Below are positions 1-12,752 of a stretch of DNA of 64,000 nt, piece after piece. The stretch lies in the NCBI GenBank assembly GCA_031308135.1, contig JAHLJT010009436.1:122487786-122551785 (forward strand), in the 5' to 3' direction. The position numbers and the translations under genes are program-made. The stretch's first letter is position 1. Each line of letters opens with the position of its first letter. Under the pieces are notes generated by a model. It worked only from the letters and a program-made list of their open reading frames with translations, was not told the DNA's origin and made no database searches. The DNA comes from Acheta domesticus (taxonomy: Eukaryota; Arthropoda; Insecta; Orthoptera; Gryllidae).

Positions 1-1040
1 AGGGGAGGGGGTATTGAAAATACTCGAAATTTGCGTTACGTAATTTATGGACGGCCCCTATCATTTGTGATGTAACATAAATCACATGATAAAAACATAA
101 ATCAATATTACGTAGAATCATTATTGAACATTTTGCGATAATACTATTTAACAAGTTCAGTAGTTAGTTAATTCCTACCGTATTTTGCATCACAATAAAT
201 TATTAATACATTCTCCAAGTTTTCAACAGAAAATGAATGTTTCTTATCAGTCAAGATCACTTTGCTTTCGGGGAAATTCAATCGCTTTATCTTAGAAACG
301 GAGGCAGCTTCTCCACGAAGTCAGGAAGTAGTGGCGTGGAGACGTTTATCGCTAGATCCTTGTCCGGTATATTCATTTCTTGCTCTCTTACAGGCGACAA
401 AATGAGAGAAGAGGATAAAAAGGTGCAAGAGGACAAATACAATTTAGGTTGTTAAAAGTAACTTAAAATGAATATCATCCGTGTCTGGGTTGCCGACACG
501 GAAGAAAAAAGACAAAAGAAGTCATAGACAAAAGAAATTAGGCAAAATAGTTTCATTTTAGGTTTTTAAACGTAAAATAGGCACAAATAGTTATTAATAT
601 TGAAATAGGCTTTTTTAGACGCTATAAAATTGACGGGTTTTAGTGCAAAGAAACTTAAAATGTATATAAAAAGCTTCATTTAGTACAAGGTACCCAGGAA
701 AAAAATAGAGTTTTACCTAAATATACCATAACGAAATATCAGCTCTTAAAAACACCGCAAGCACACGTTTTTAATCACTGCGCAAAACCACAGGGCCAGG
801 AGGCACACACATGGGCAGCACTCGTTCTGGCACGCGGAGCCTGCTCTTCGAGAAATTGAATCTGAGCTCGCGATTACAGCGACGGTGTAAGAAACACATC
901 TTACACAGTGATTACAGCGCTCCTCCGGTTATCTCCTGTTGAACCGACGGAGGGAGAAAACGTAATCGGAGGAACCGGAGGTCCGGTCGCACTCGTCCAC
1001 GTGGCGGGACACTCTCTATTTACTGGTCCAATCAATGTTT
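1..1040. other. AT-rich leader, nothing coding recognised
   Basis: I see no supportable gene. Short open frames lack family motifs. A small perfect hairpin (CCGTGTC/GACACGG) lies near 480-502, and a GC-richer patch lies at 780-1020 without any recognisable domain. Confidence 0.5.
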
Positions 1041-1046
1041 GTGACG

Positions 1047-1207
1047 GATAAAGAAAAAGTATTTTTGTATTTTGGAAATACAAAATACTGTCAGAAAGTA
1101 TTTTCGATACAAATACAAAATACATGTTTCAATATGTATTTTCGATACAAAATACAAATTACAAAAGTATCGAAAATACGTATTTTAAATACAAGTATTT
1201 TCGATAC
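1047..1207. repeat. Short tandem/inverted repeats built on a TATTTTCGATAC-like unit
   Basis: The stretch contains repeated and inverted copies of TATTTTCGATAC and AAATACAAAATAC. It adjoins a piggyBac transposase fragment on its right and may be that element's subterminal repeat. This last point is inference. Confidence 0.5.
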
Positions 1208-1465
1208 TGCCCAACTCTGCGTATGACGTATTGTTATCGCATAAAACCCAAAATTTGATGCCATAGCGAGCAGATTTGTTTGGCATATATTGCCTAAACG
1301 GGCATCTGCCCCTGAATGCCACTAACTGTTCATCAACAGTTACGTACCATTGCTTCTGGGTTGTAAAGTGTTGGCAAAATTTCAATCCATAATGGCAGCA
1401 AATTTGTCCCGAATTCTTCTTTCATTTCTTGTTTCTTTATCGTCAAATCTAATGATTCCTTCTTG
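1185..1465 (-). pseudogene. piggyBac-type transposase fragment (DDE_Tnp_1_7)
   Basis: On the minus strand, 1389-1460 reads IRFDDKETRNERRIRDKFAA. After a frameshift, 1200-1370 reads YVTVDEQLVAFRGRCPFRQY followed by a KSARYGIKFWVLCDNNTSYA segment. These are the conserved RFDDK block and the VDEQL..FRGRCPFRQY block around a catalytic Asp of piggyBac transposases. The frame is broken between the blocks and the rest of the protein is absent or unrecognisable, so it is a pseudogene. A piggyBac-like terminus next to TTAA at 3522 could be the other end of the same element, with later insertions between. I am confident of the family, less so of the element's boundaries. Confidence 0.8.
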
Positions 1466-1775
1466 AATACTCTGCTTGTCACTGCACACTCCAGAATACG
1501 ACTAACGACAAGGAAAGGGTATATTATGTTTTCTTTTCCAAGACGTCTGCGAGCAAACGGAATTCATTCGTAACTCAAGATCATCTAAAAAGCGATAATA
1601 AGTTTCTCCACTCCGTAGATAAATAAATACATTTCCTAGAAAGATTTCGCAGCATTGTCGCCTCGCTTCGTAATCACCACTGTGAAATACAATCAAAATT
1701 CTGTTATAGGACACTAAAGGACAAAAAGGACCCGAACACCTTACGTGTGCACTTTTATGATTCTCAAAAACTACA

Positions 1776-3390
1776 ATACATTTTTACTTTCCCGTATACG
1801 TACGTATACACGGAGTGATATACGTAGTATAGGGAAAGTTATGTAATGCTGCGCGAAAAAATGGCCAATTTTCGGCGGAAAAAAATTAATTGCCAGGCCG
1901 TGAAAACGAATAGGTGGATAAAACCAGTTGCTAAATTAAGAAAAAAAATCCTCTATCTCGTGGTGTGGTCAAAATCCATGATTTGTTGCTTCTTTATACT
2001 TAAAAATCGATTGACGGCATTCCGTCCGTCTCTCCGTCTGTGGTCAACGCTAGCGCCTAAACCGTTCGGTCGATTTTCTTCAAAATTGATATTCCCCAGT
2101 CGATCTGATTCTAGTCGAAGCTTTGTGATTTTGAAAAAGATTCTTTAAAATTTGGGGGTACTTTATATGAAGCCCCCCGGGCATTTTCAACATTTTCTCA
2201 AAAACGGCTCCAAATTTTTTCTTTAAATTTCTTCTATGAATAGAGGAAAATACACTTTTTAACATGGCATAGGTCCGATTTTCACGTACAGCTCTGAATT
2301 TTCGAAAATTGTGAAAGTTTGAATTTTTTTTCGGCGTCTTTCTCCAACTACAAAATTGAAGATAAGAGATTTTTCTTCAAATAAAATTTGTTCTGCATAT
2401 TGAGTTCTTTAATAAAGGTCATGTAAATGTTTTTTCACAATTTTGGTAGTTTTCGTGCAATATTGCGTGCAATATGTGCAATTTTAAAAAATTACAAAAA
2501 CAAAATTTTCTCAAAAACGGCTCCAAATTTTTCTTTAAACTTTTGGTAGGGATAGTGGTAAATGTACTCTATCAATGACATAAAAGCCATTTTGGTATAT
2601 CGGTTGGTTTTTTCAAAAATTACAAAAATGTAAATTTTTTTACTTGTCACTCACGTCGTTAATATTTACATTATCGGCGATTTTTTTACATTATTATATT
2701 TACGAGTATATATGCTTTAAATAATGTCAAGTAAAGTTTCTCGAAAACACTACCGTTTTCTGTGAAAAGTAGCTCAAATTTCGGCATTTTCAGAAATGCT
2801 CAAATGTCATTTTCTCGTATATGGCTGCACTTTTTTTCTTGAAACTTTTGTAACGGATAGTGCTAATTACACTCATTTGTATAGCGTGAAGTTTATTTTG
2901 AGTTTTTTTGTTTTTTTCAAAAATTATATAAATGTAAATTTTTTGAAAGATCTCTCACATCTTTAATATGCACATTATCCGCAATTTGTAAAGATGATTA
3001 TATTTGTGAGTGTAAGTGCTTCAAATAACTTCAAATAAAGTATTTTGAAAACTCAAATATTTTCTGTGAAAATGAGCTTCAAATTTCGCATTTTTAGTAG
3101 TGCTAAAACGTCATTTTCTCTTAAACGGCACATCATTTTTAAAAGAAAATTGCCATTTACGGTTAGGTTTTTGTGTTCTTTAATATTCTAAAATTAATGT
3201 TTCTGTTCTACCAATAGGAAACCGAAAAATTAAGAAAATGACAAAAAAAATGTACTTTTGGCGATGATAGATGGTAGCTGGCAAGAAAGAGTATGTGGCA
3301 ATTCCGAATAGCTAGCGAAGACCCAGGAAAATAGAAAACTAATACGGGAAAGTCTGTGCCATTCTGTAGCACCACTAGTTATTGCATACA
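1776..3390 (+). repeat. Unclassified dispersed repeat (family R1), copy 1
   Basis: The copy begins with ACTTTCCCGTATACG, followed by TATAGGGAAAGTTATG and TGCGCGAAAAAA. It ends near a GTAGCACCACTAG terminus at about 3382. The interior holds imperfect repeats of the 'CTCAAAAACGGCTCCAAATTT' type. The family recurs at 4737-5640, split around a MITE near 20697-21556, and in reverse at 43225-43640 and 49110-49870. I see no coding capacity. Confidence 0.6.
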
Positions 3391-3483
3391 TTCAAAATAT
3401 GAAAGGTAATTTTGACAAAATCAAAGTCAAGAAATCCCTTGTTGCTAAACCCAAACCGAATTGTTTAGGATAAATTTAAAACC

Positions 3484-3525
3484 GACGTTGGGTCAAAAAG
3501 GACCCGAACGACGCAGCAGGGTTAA
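3484..3525 (-). mobile_element. piggyBac-like terminus next to TTAA
   Basis: Read outward, GGGTCAAAAAGGACCCGAAC leads to GACGCAGCAGGG and then TTAA at 3522-3525. piggyBac elements insert at TTAA and often carry such GGGTC...GACCC subterminal palindromes. A second copy of AAAAAGGACCCGAAC lies at 1722-1736. The matching left terminus was not found. Confidence 0.5.
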
Positions 3526-3840
3526 TAGCAGGGACATTTCCAGTTAGAGACTTTATGCGATTAGTGATATTGCGAAATACGAACCCAGCGTAAAAGCGAT
3601 ATTGATTATATTAGAGAATAGCAATTTTTTTCATACCTCCAGGATGATAGTAAGAGATTTCAAAGGAAGCGATCAATCTGATTTCGAAAATGGTCATAAA
3701 AAGTTTATATCACGTAAGATTCAAAATATATTAACGTATTATTTGAAATAAACAAAATCCTATACTAATTATGACATAGTCACTCCATTATATTACTACA
3801 AACTCGTATGAGCATGCTTCATATGAGGTAAGAATAAGTC

Positions 3841-6171
3841 ATCTAGTGGTGCTACAACAGCACATACTTTCCCTTGTTGTTGAAAACAGCAACGTAGTTG
3901 TGAAATATTGAACTTTATGCGCTACTAACATCTTAGCTATTATTTCAAAACGTCCAATTCAACCAAGAAGCGTATAGCTGACTGTTTCCATTGCAATGTT
4001 GTTAGAACTATGTGAATTTCACAACTGCACAATAAAATACAAACGTTTTGTAAACCTGTATTGGAAAAAGAAGCCTGATACCCTAGACAGTATAGAAATG
4101 CATTCCATAGGGCCATGATTAGAGAAGAGTATTCTAAAACCATGCAACAAATACTCTACTCACTACAAATGGTACAGCATTTGGTGCGAAACTAAATATT
4201 TTCATGCAAATATGTCGAAATGATGTAATTTGGGCGGCAATAGACGGCAGCTGCCACAAGTACGTGGCAATTCCGAATACCTAGCCGAGACCCACGGAAA
4301 TAGAAAACTAATACGGGAAAGACTGTGTCATTCTGTAGCACCACTAGTTTTCTTAATGAAATGCGATCCTAAAAAATAGGTCTTAAAATAAGCTCATGTT
4401 CAATTTTTCATAAACTTAAGTATTTTTTCGACTAAATTGGGACCTGAGATAGCATAAAGGAAGCTTATGAGAATGGTGCAGTTTTCATGTTCATTGAAAT
4501 GCCTCATTTTGCAAACATTTTTTAAAATATTGGCGTTTTTCTTCAACTATAATTATGAAGACACGATTGTTTTCTTAATGAAATATACTCATCAAAAACA
4601 GATCTTCAAATAAGGTCATGTTGAATTTTTTGAAAATATGAGTAGATTTTCTATAATTTCCTGACAAACCAACAGCCCGCTCGAAATTGACTGCGCTCTT
4701 TTTTCGTCGTTTTCTTACAACTACAATTTTAAAAATACAATTTTTACTTTCCCGTATACTATACGAAAGTACGTACGGATAATATAGGGAATGTTATGTA
4801 ATGCTGCGCGAAAAAACGGCGGATTTTCGGCAGAAAAATGTATTATAGGGCCCTGGTAACGAAAAAGTGGATAAATCCAGTTGCTAAATTAAGAAAAAAA
4901 TCTCCTAACACGTGGTGCAGCCAGAATCCCTATTTTGTGGGTCCTTGATACCGAAAAACCAATTGAAAGCAAAACGTCTGTCTGTGAACAACGCTAGCGA
5001 CTAAACCGTTAAGCCGATTTTCTCCAAAATTGATACTCCCCGATCGATCTGAATGATGTAGCGGCCCTTGAATTTGAAACCGATATTTTAATTTTGGAGG
5101 GTACTTTATATGAAGCTCCAGGGTCATTTTCAAAATTTTCAAAAAAATGGCGCCAACAATTTTGACTATGATTTTTCTTTGATTTTTCGAAAATTGAAAA
5201 AATTCAACACCTTTTCAGCATTTTCCTACATCTACAATTATGAAGATAAGTTTTTTGTTCTTAATGAAATGTGTTCATAAAAAGCTGGTCTTCAAATAAA
5301 GTCATGTTCAATTTTTCAAAAACATAAATATTCTTTCGAAAAATTGTGTCAAACAGACATTTTTTATTTCTTTAAACCATTTTTTTCTTAAAAAAGGCAC
5401 TTTTTTTTTAATTAAATTGGGACCTGAGATAGCATAAAGGAAGCTCAAGGGAATGGTGCAGGTTTCATGTTCGTTAATATGCCTGATTTTGCAAAAATTT
5501 TGCACAATTTTTTCTCAATTAAATAGATTTATCAAAACTACATTTTCAAATAAGGTCATGCTTAATTTTTTCAAAATATGAGTAGTTTATCTATAATTTT
5601 ATGACAAACATAATAGCCCACTGTAAACGTACTTCGGACAGCTGGATGTGTTTACTTCGCTCAGAATAGCAACAATGCAGGGTCTGCAACAATAGAATTC
5701 ACTTTGTGCTTGAGAATATCTGTGACTTACGTGTGATTGTTGTGACTTGATGGAGCTGTATGAAAAGGAGTTATAATTGTCTAATTTATGTAGATATTTA
5801 CATGAAAATATTTAGTTTTTGCACCAAATGCGAAATTTTTGTTGTGAGTAGAGTATTTGTTGCATGGTTTTAAAATCCTCTTCTCTAATCATGGCCCTAT
5901 GGAATGCATTTCTATACTGTCTAAGGTATCAGGCTTCTTTTTCCAATACAGTTTTACAAAATGTTTGTATTCTATTTTTGTGCAGATGTGGAATTCACAT
6001 AGTTCTGACAACACTGCGATGGAAACAGTGGTTTGTTCGCTTGCTGGTTGAAATGGACGTTTTCAAATAATAGCAATGATGTTGGTACTGCATAAAGTGC
6101 AATATTTCAGTGCTCTGTAGCTGTTTCCAATAACACGGGAAAGTAAGTGCTGTTGTAGCACCACAAGTTTT
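3841..6171. mobile_element. Fold-back element with inverted arms of about 350 bp
   Basis: The left end is CTAGTGGTGCTACAACAGCA (3845 onward) and the right end is the inverse, TGCTGTTGTAGCACCACAAG. Arms at about 3845-4215 and 5795-6171 are clear inverted copies: both encode, in opposite directions, matching peptides containing SLIMALWNAFLYCL. The interior (4216-5790) holds another GTAGCACCACTAG terminus at about 4340-4352 and a copy of family R1, so it is composite. No transposase and no convincing target duplication was found. Confidence 0.65.
4737..5640 (+). repeat. Family R1 repeat, copy 2, inside the fold-back element
   Basis: It starts with the ACTTTCCCGTATAC motif and keeps the R1 landmarks: TGCTGCGCGAAAAAA, GGGCCCTGGTAACGAAAAAG, and GGAGGGTACTTTATATGAAG. 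It aligns by eye, inverted, with 43225-43640 over several hundred bases. Confidence 0.6.
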
Positions 6172-6769
6172 GAATTACATTCACTTACAATAATCATTTA
6201 ATAATTTTACATTAATATGATAAATTACATTTTAATAATACATGTAATTGATTAAATTTCACATTCACTAGTGTATAACTTGTGATAATAATCCCTACAT
6301 GCTCTAGTATATTAGTTACACATGTCTTTCATTACTCAGAAGATATAATTCTGCTTATTTCTCAATAGTAGAAATACCTGGGGTGATACTTAATAATAGA
6401 GTGCTACAAAAGTCAGTAATTCATATTTGATAAAGAAATCTTTACAGGACTGTCTTGGATTCAATTTGATAATGCTTCTGAAACATTTCTTTTATACGAC
6501 CATTAATCTATCCTTCTTTTGTGTGTGTTGTACCTCCCGATATTTCAATACAATTTCAAAATTGTGATAAGACTATGCCATAATAGACTAAAAGAAGTGC
6601 ATCTGTTTACAGGTATCTGGAAAAGTGTCTATATACTGGAGTTTATTTTATTACAATGTGTGTCAACTTGTTGGTTATAAGTTAAGTTTTGATCAATGAA
6701 TATTCCTAGAAACTTATGCAAAATCGGTTTGATTCACTGATTCGTTGTCTATTTCGACTTTAATGTTAT

Positions 6770-8330
6770 GGTGTTAGTAACCATAATGAAACTTGACATT
6801 GATTAAGTTTTATCAACATTTCATTTCAAATTATTTATGGACAAATAACTTTAAATGATTTTAAAGATTCAGTCAGATTAGTTTCCAGATGACAAAGATT
6901 TTGCCCACTGCTCATTAATGCAGTATCATCTGCATAAGAAATTACAGAGAAATTAGAAGAGCTGGGAATACCATTAACATGCATTAGAAATAGACCAGAC
7001 CCTTGTGGTAAATGTATCAAAATTTGATTTTACTTTGAATAAGAAATTTTCAGATTGCCAGATCACTGTACACTGCTAACATCCTGTGAGGTATGATCTA
7101 ATGAGGCTATTAACTCCACCCCTTGTTCCATAATAATCTAGTTTTGTCAAGTTTTTCATGAGTATCAAATGCCTTTTAAAGGTCAATGAATATTCCTGCT
7201 GTTTCCTCCTTTGAATTTAAGAAATGATAGTTAAAGGTCCTACACATATTAGGATTATTAAGAAATGTAGTAGGTGAACATTTTTGCGAGTCTGAACTTT
7301 CCATTGTTAATTATATGCCACAATGTTTTAGATATGTTGTTGAGTTGTTAACTTTTTGGTTTAATTGACAAGCTTTCTCATTCATCAGTTTCAGCCTATT
7401 TTGTTTTTTTATACTGTTTGTATTTCTCATTATAACAGAGACTGTTAGCATCTCTGAACAAGTCATATTACATGTTTTTCATTTTATTTCTAAGAACAAG
7501 AATTGTATTAGGAAGCTTAATTTTGGGTTTCGTCACTGCATTAATTTACCTTTTAATAATTGGGCATGCCATATTCAAATGATGATTTAATGTACACAAG
7601 AACAAGTTCCATTTCCCATTGACATTACCATTGAGTACTTCAGTTTTCAACTGTTTTTGACGTAAATAAATAAATAAATAAAAGCTTACACAGTCCACTC
7701 CTCTTTTAGAAGACATTTAATAAATGTAATTTAGCATCACTTGTACCACAGATAATGTGTATTTAGGTTGTTCAAGGCTAACAGGGCAATTGCTTATTTC
7801 AATGATTTGTGCAGTGTGATCAGATTGATGAAAATCAAGATTCACAGAAGAGTATTTATTCATTTCTGTGTTTGAAATGATGTGGTCTATGGAAAAGCTG
7901 TAATGAGTGGAACACATGTGGAAGTGTTGGCTCTAACTCCACATCATGAAGATTGATACTCAATCATGTAGTTCATTATGTTCAATATTAATGTTCAGAT
8001 CTCCCAAAATAATTAATTTACAATTGTGGTTTCCTTAGAGTTTAGTTAAAAGTTCTTCCAATCTGAGTAGAATGTCACAAACACTAGAATTTGGGGATCT
8101 GTAGATGCCAATGATTTTTGTTCCCTTTCATTTACATCTACACCTGCTACTTGAGATGTCATTTTGATACTCATATGTTTATTGCTTTGCAAATTTAATT
8201 ATTCTGCATTATTACCACAACACTGCCACTTTTACTGAATTTTCTACAGAAACATGCATGAAGTTTATAATTGGAAATGTAAATCCAATTAATTTCATTA
8301 TACTTAAGACTAAGCCTGTTATGATTCAAA
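6770..8330 (-). pseudogene. Degenerate non-LTR retrotransposon (CR1/Jockey-like LINE)
   Basis: Read right to left, the minus strand first shows an apurinic-like endonuclease with IYRSPNSSV and ILGDLNINI in 7980-8130, then SIDHIISNT and a FHQSDHTAQI stretch at 7770-7900. The latter is typical of the endonuclease C-terminus with its SDH motif. Reverse-transcriptase pieces follow: GIFIDL*KAFDT near 7160-7190, then PQGSGLF and SYADDTALM at 6900-7010 with the catalytic YADD box. Stops and frameshifts break every part. The domain order fits CR1/Jockey-group LINEs. Subfamily is not resolved. Confidence 0.75.
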
Positions 8331-9241
8331 TAATGATTTAAAATCTATTTTTTTTTTTTTAATATTTATTATTTCTACTATTTGAAATTATATTTGCATT
8401 TTAAATGTTTTTAAATAAAAATTACTCAGATAAAAAGACTTAAATCAATTAGAATGTTTATGTAATGAATATATTTCTTATAGAATATTTCACATAATTA
8501 ATTTAACAGCACACACTAATTTAACAGCAATATTGCCCTAACACATACAAAATAGTTTCAAGAAAAACATGTTTAAAGCTTCAACGGTGTCCTAAATTCC
8601 CAATTTGTATTAAAATGTGAGAAAAATGGAATTTATTAATACTCATTTAAAGAACAAAATTAATATTGTTAGAACTAATGAAAATGGTAATCTTACTAGT
8701 TTTATTAACATTAACCTTTTCTTTATGTGTATATTAACAAAATTCCATTTTAAGTGGGAAGCATATGTTCCACTGACCGTTAAAGGGCTAAGGGACTAAG
8801 AGGACAACTGTTAAGTAAAATTTGTAACAAGTATTGTAGTAGGCTATTGACCTATTGTAGTAGGATAATTTCTAAGCTAATGACCCCATCTCAATTAGGT
8901 TTTTTGTCCAGTTTCCCTAGTCCTTTGAGCAAATGCTGCGATGGCCCCTTGTTTTGCTTCTGGACAGTAATGTAACTTCACTCTCTCCATCTAAGACATC
9001 ACTTTTACTCGTCACACACGATTGTAATAGTATATGTGACTCAATAAATTATTATTATTTTTATTTTGTTTTATTTTATGTCACATCAACTACTAAGGTT
9101 ATTAGCAACAGACACAATAACAATATATCATTAATATACAGAATATACATAATGTTGTGACACAGAAAGAGACCATTCATATCACATTATTAACCAAGTT
9201 ACAAATTTTTTCTTAAATTCCACTGTACAAATTAATGCCTC

Positions 9242-9272
<31 letters not shown>

Positions 9273-9700
9273 GTTGTTGTTATTAATATTAATTTAATGT
9301 TTCAAAAACTATCTGACAAAAGTTTTTTGATGAATTCAGTTGTTTTCAACAATAAGTGCTCTTTGATTGGGGGGGGGACATTGAAAAATAAAATAGTAAA
9401 ATTTCTTTAAATGAAGAATACCTTTTTGCTAAATCATGCTAATAGATACTGCCAGAAGCTTATTTGGTAATGTGTACATAAGAGAAGTGTTTAAAGAGCA
9501 CCAAACTAAAAGTAAATCAAACTCCAAGATTTTGTGGGTTAGGATGGTTTTGCACCAGACCCCTCAAATATATAATCTCTTTATTTTTTTAAATAAAATT
9601 ACAACAATTTAATGATACATTTAAAAACTGATGTTTTAATTAACTTTTTATGCCTTTAAAGAATCACTTTACGATTTTGTTTTAAAGAAAAGCATCTAAT
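8331..9700. other. Non-coding AT-rich stretch
   Basis: No recognisable gene. A (ATT)n microsatellite lies at 9242-9272 and a poly-G run near 9370. The stretch ending CAATAAATTATTATTATT near 9040-9060 looks like a LINE 3' tail, which is a weak inference. Confidence 0.5.
9242..9272. repeat. (ATT)n microsatellite
   Basis: About ten ATT units, followed by a short run of TTG units. Confidence 0.95.
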
Positions 9701-9839
9701 ATGATTTTAAAAAATCTTATTTAAATAAAAAAATCTGAGATTTTTTATTTTTTCAGCCCTACTTATGACCATGGTCAGGAAGGTTGACGAGGTGTGGGAA
9801 GATTGACAAGGTGGATAAGAAGTGGTTAAAATAGGAGAA

Positions 9840-10215
9840 CAAGTTGGGGGGGGGGAGTGAGAGTGATAAGAGATAGCAGATTTGTATGTTTGTGATGTGG
9901 TAGGAGGTGGAGATATGAGTAATGTGAGGAGTGCAGAAAAATTGTGTTTCCCTTTTATGAAAAGATGCAGATCATGGCGAATAAAATCTGTTCTGTCCAA
10001 GGATCCAAGGTCTGCAATTTTAATTTGTGTTTCCAGCAAGAAGTATGATTTCGTTTGTTTGGTGGATCTTAGTGTTGTTCTTGTTGTGTGTCATGCCTGA
10101 GTGGCATGTTTATTTTCTTGATGACCTCATTGAGTTTTTTCAAGTTTTCTGTATATTCATTGAGGCACCTTGATGAATGTCATTGACCCCACCAATGACA
10201 ACTATTGTGTCCCCA
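9840..10215 (-). pseudogene. SGNH-hydrolase-like fragment of a retroelement
   Basis: The minus strand reads TIVVIGGVNDIHQG near 10170-10205, then NMPLRHDTQQ near 10090-10120. After a frame change it reads IKIADLGSLDRTDF and RHDLHLFIKGKHNF near 9940-10020. These resemble the VVxGGxND, lPxRHD and RHGLHLNxxGK blocks of SGNH/GDSL-type domains seen in insect retroelement proteins. The catalytic-type His block reads RHDLHLF here. Frames are broken. Assignment to a specific element is inference, though a LINE RT fragment lies immediately to the right. Confidence 0.5.
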
Positions 10216-10269
10216 GTTGTGAAACTAGTATGACTGAATGTCACTCTTCTTCTTCTGTCACACTACGGC

Positions 10270-10923
10270 CCTTTAAATTTAGCCTTGGCATCTCAAACGA
10301 TCAATGCCCATTCACTTTTCTTTTGCCTTTCTTCTCCACTCCCTCACTCCCATCAGTCTCAAATCCATCTCCACATCATCCACAGCCATCTTAAACGGGG
10401 TCTTCCTTTCTTTCTTCTTCCTTCAGGTTCTTTACAGAAGATAATTTTGGAAGTTCTTTCCTCTTCCATTCGTAATAGATGTCCAAGCCATTGTAGTCTT
10501 CTGACCTCCATTTCTGCAACATGTCTGTTGTTTTATACATATTGGCATTGTTTTATGCCCATTTTCACATGTGGGGCCAAAAATGCACCTTAAGATTTTC
10601 CTTTCCCAGGACATCAGCACACATTCAAATCTATTTGTTAACGTCCAACACTCAACACCATACAATATCACTGGTCTTATTACTGTATTATACACTTGGA
10701 CCTTGAGGTATCTAGGTATATTTCTTTTCCTTAATATATCTCTTAGTGCTCTGAAACACTTATTGGCCGAGGTCATTCGTTCTTTTATTTCCATTTCTAT
10801 ACTGTTTGTGGAAGTAATGAGAGAGCCCAAATATTTGAATACTTCTACTCTTTCATATTTCTCCTTACCTACTTGAAAGTTTGAGGGTGGTTCAATCTTT
10901 ATCTTGCTTGTAACATCTGTCAA
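10270..10923 (-). pseudogene. Non-LTR reverse transcriptase C-terminal fragment (RTE-like)
   Basis: A 163-codon open frame on the minus strand (10923 to 10432) contains VEVFKYLGSLIT, ANKCFRALRDIL, YNTVIRPVILYGVECWTLT and WERKILRCIFGP. This is the thumb and connection region downstream of the YADD box in RTE-type endonuclease/RT proteins found throughout arthropod genomes. Beyond the stop, a DDVEMDLRLMGVREWRRKA-like stretch in another frame continues the typical 3' end to about 10270. The catalytic part of RT is missing, so this is a 5'-truncated, frameshifted LINE copy. Confidence 0.8.
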
Positions 10924-10929
10924 TTTGGC

Positions 10930-12600
10930 ATTGTGTTTAAAACATGCTAGGATCTCATGAGAATTTCTCTCTCAGTAGGGAGGACATGAGAGAGTAGGTA
11001 AAACCCAAGGTAAACTATTTTCACCATTATTACTACTCCTGTTTCACATGACCATTTCATACATGAGAGAAGTTAGGTGCAAATATTTGAACAAATCATT
11101 AAGTACAGTTATTCTGTTTCATGTGAAATCCTAACATACATGAAATTTAAGTCCAAGTTTCAGTTATCCTTATGACCATTCTTAGACAACATACATGTTT
11201 GTTTTATTTGTTGCTTAATAGCTAATTAAAAAATAAAAGAATTAATCTCTAAATCGATTTTCTTTTAAATGCAACCATTTGGAAGGTTTAATACAATATT
11301 TCTTACAACCCTATCACATTTATTTCAAATATACTGCCCATAAAAAACCACAGTCTCAATGTCTAATGTTAATAATAAATAAATCAAAAATCCACATTTT
11401 TATATTAGCTTCATATTTAATTTTTTATAATATAATTATGTTTCATATAATGATAATTCATATAATTATGGACATTTCATTTTCAAGAGTAACAAAAATC
11501 AATATTTCATTTGAATATTTTAAAAAGTACTTTCAAATTGAATATAAATGTAGAAATAGAAAATAACAGAGGAAAGAAATCTTATCTGTCACTGAAGGAT
11601 TGATAAAACATTGCAAATATTTGTCATCATAACAGTGATCAACATCGATTACTGAACATAAAATATGTTTCCCAACTAAATAGATAAAATTGTGACATAC
11701 TGAAGATGGAATATTAATTTCTATGACATCCTGAAATAATCTTGTTCATTAAACAAATGTCATTTGAAAGTTACGTAAATTATTATAGAGCTGAAACGTA
11801 TGCAAGAGAATCTTTAGTTTACATCCCATCACATTGCAACTTACAGTTCAATGCAATGGTCATTGAGGATGTTTAATCAATAGAAATATTGAATAAACAG
11901 CCTCAAATGACCAACATTAGTTTACACACTACACTCTAGCAACAAAATTAATTAAATTATGCTGGAATGAAAACTGAATCATTCCATAACCTATTGAAAA
12001 ATCTGAAACTGAATGAAGAAAAATAGTAATCCAAATAAGAATTTAGGTACTTACCATCACTTTGCCAACAACAGTGCAATTTAGTTCAGGAAAAAAGAAA
12101 AAAATTTAGATGAAAACAAATCAGAATGTTATTGTAAACAATCATTTGCCTAATGTTTTGTTGTTGTTTTTTCCGTTGATGGTAACTTGCAATTGTAGAC
12201 CTGTTTTAATCCAATTAAAGGCAATCTGTAAAAGTCTAAATGCTTAATGGTAACTGTTGAATTATTTAATTACACTTACGCACACACATCCTAAAAAAGA
12301 AGGGGAGGGGTTGGGTATCTCTGTATTCCCTTTTCCTTTGATCTTTTTCTTTTATTCATATGATATATATTTCTAGTATCAGAATAAAACATCGAGAATA
12401 AAATTATAACTTTAATGATAAAATTAATACGTACAATTGAGTATACGTTAAATGGTTTCCTTGGTTACCAGACAGCTTCTATTCTAATTGCCTGGGTAGA
12501 TTAAAAAAGGGAAATCATGGCTTCAACATTCCAAGGAAATAAAATATTTTAGAACGTAGGGATAGGCACTTTCAAAATTCTCAGGGGGTGCTGCAGCCCC
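10930..12600. other. Non-coding AT-rich stretch
   Basis: No supportable gene. Isolated donor-like GTAAGT sites occur on the minus strand near 12051 and 12287, without a codable exon that I can define. Confidence 0.4.
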
Positions 12601-12664
12601 TATGCGCATGTTTACGATTTCACACCTTTTAACAAATATTTTCAACAAAGATCAATACAAAATT

Positions 12665-12670
12665 TTTATT
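12665..12670 (-). promoter_or_regulatory. Putative poly(A) signal of the GSKIP gene
   Basis: AATAAA on the minus strand lies about 80 bases after the GSKIP stop codon, a normal position for a short 3' UTR. Confidence 0.5.
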
Positions 12671-12752
12671 TCTATTAATTATATATGCTATTTTGTTACT
12701 TCTTTCGTAACTGTAGAACTGAAATATGTATCACAAATATACAATACAGAAA

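Noticed and set aside
10571..10876. 101-codon plus-strand open frame
   Set aside because: It is antisense to the RT fragment, which carries the recognisable motifs.
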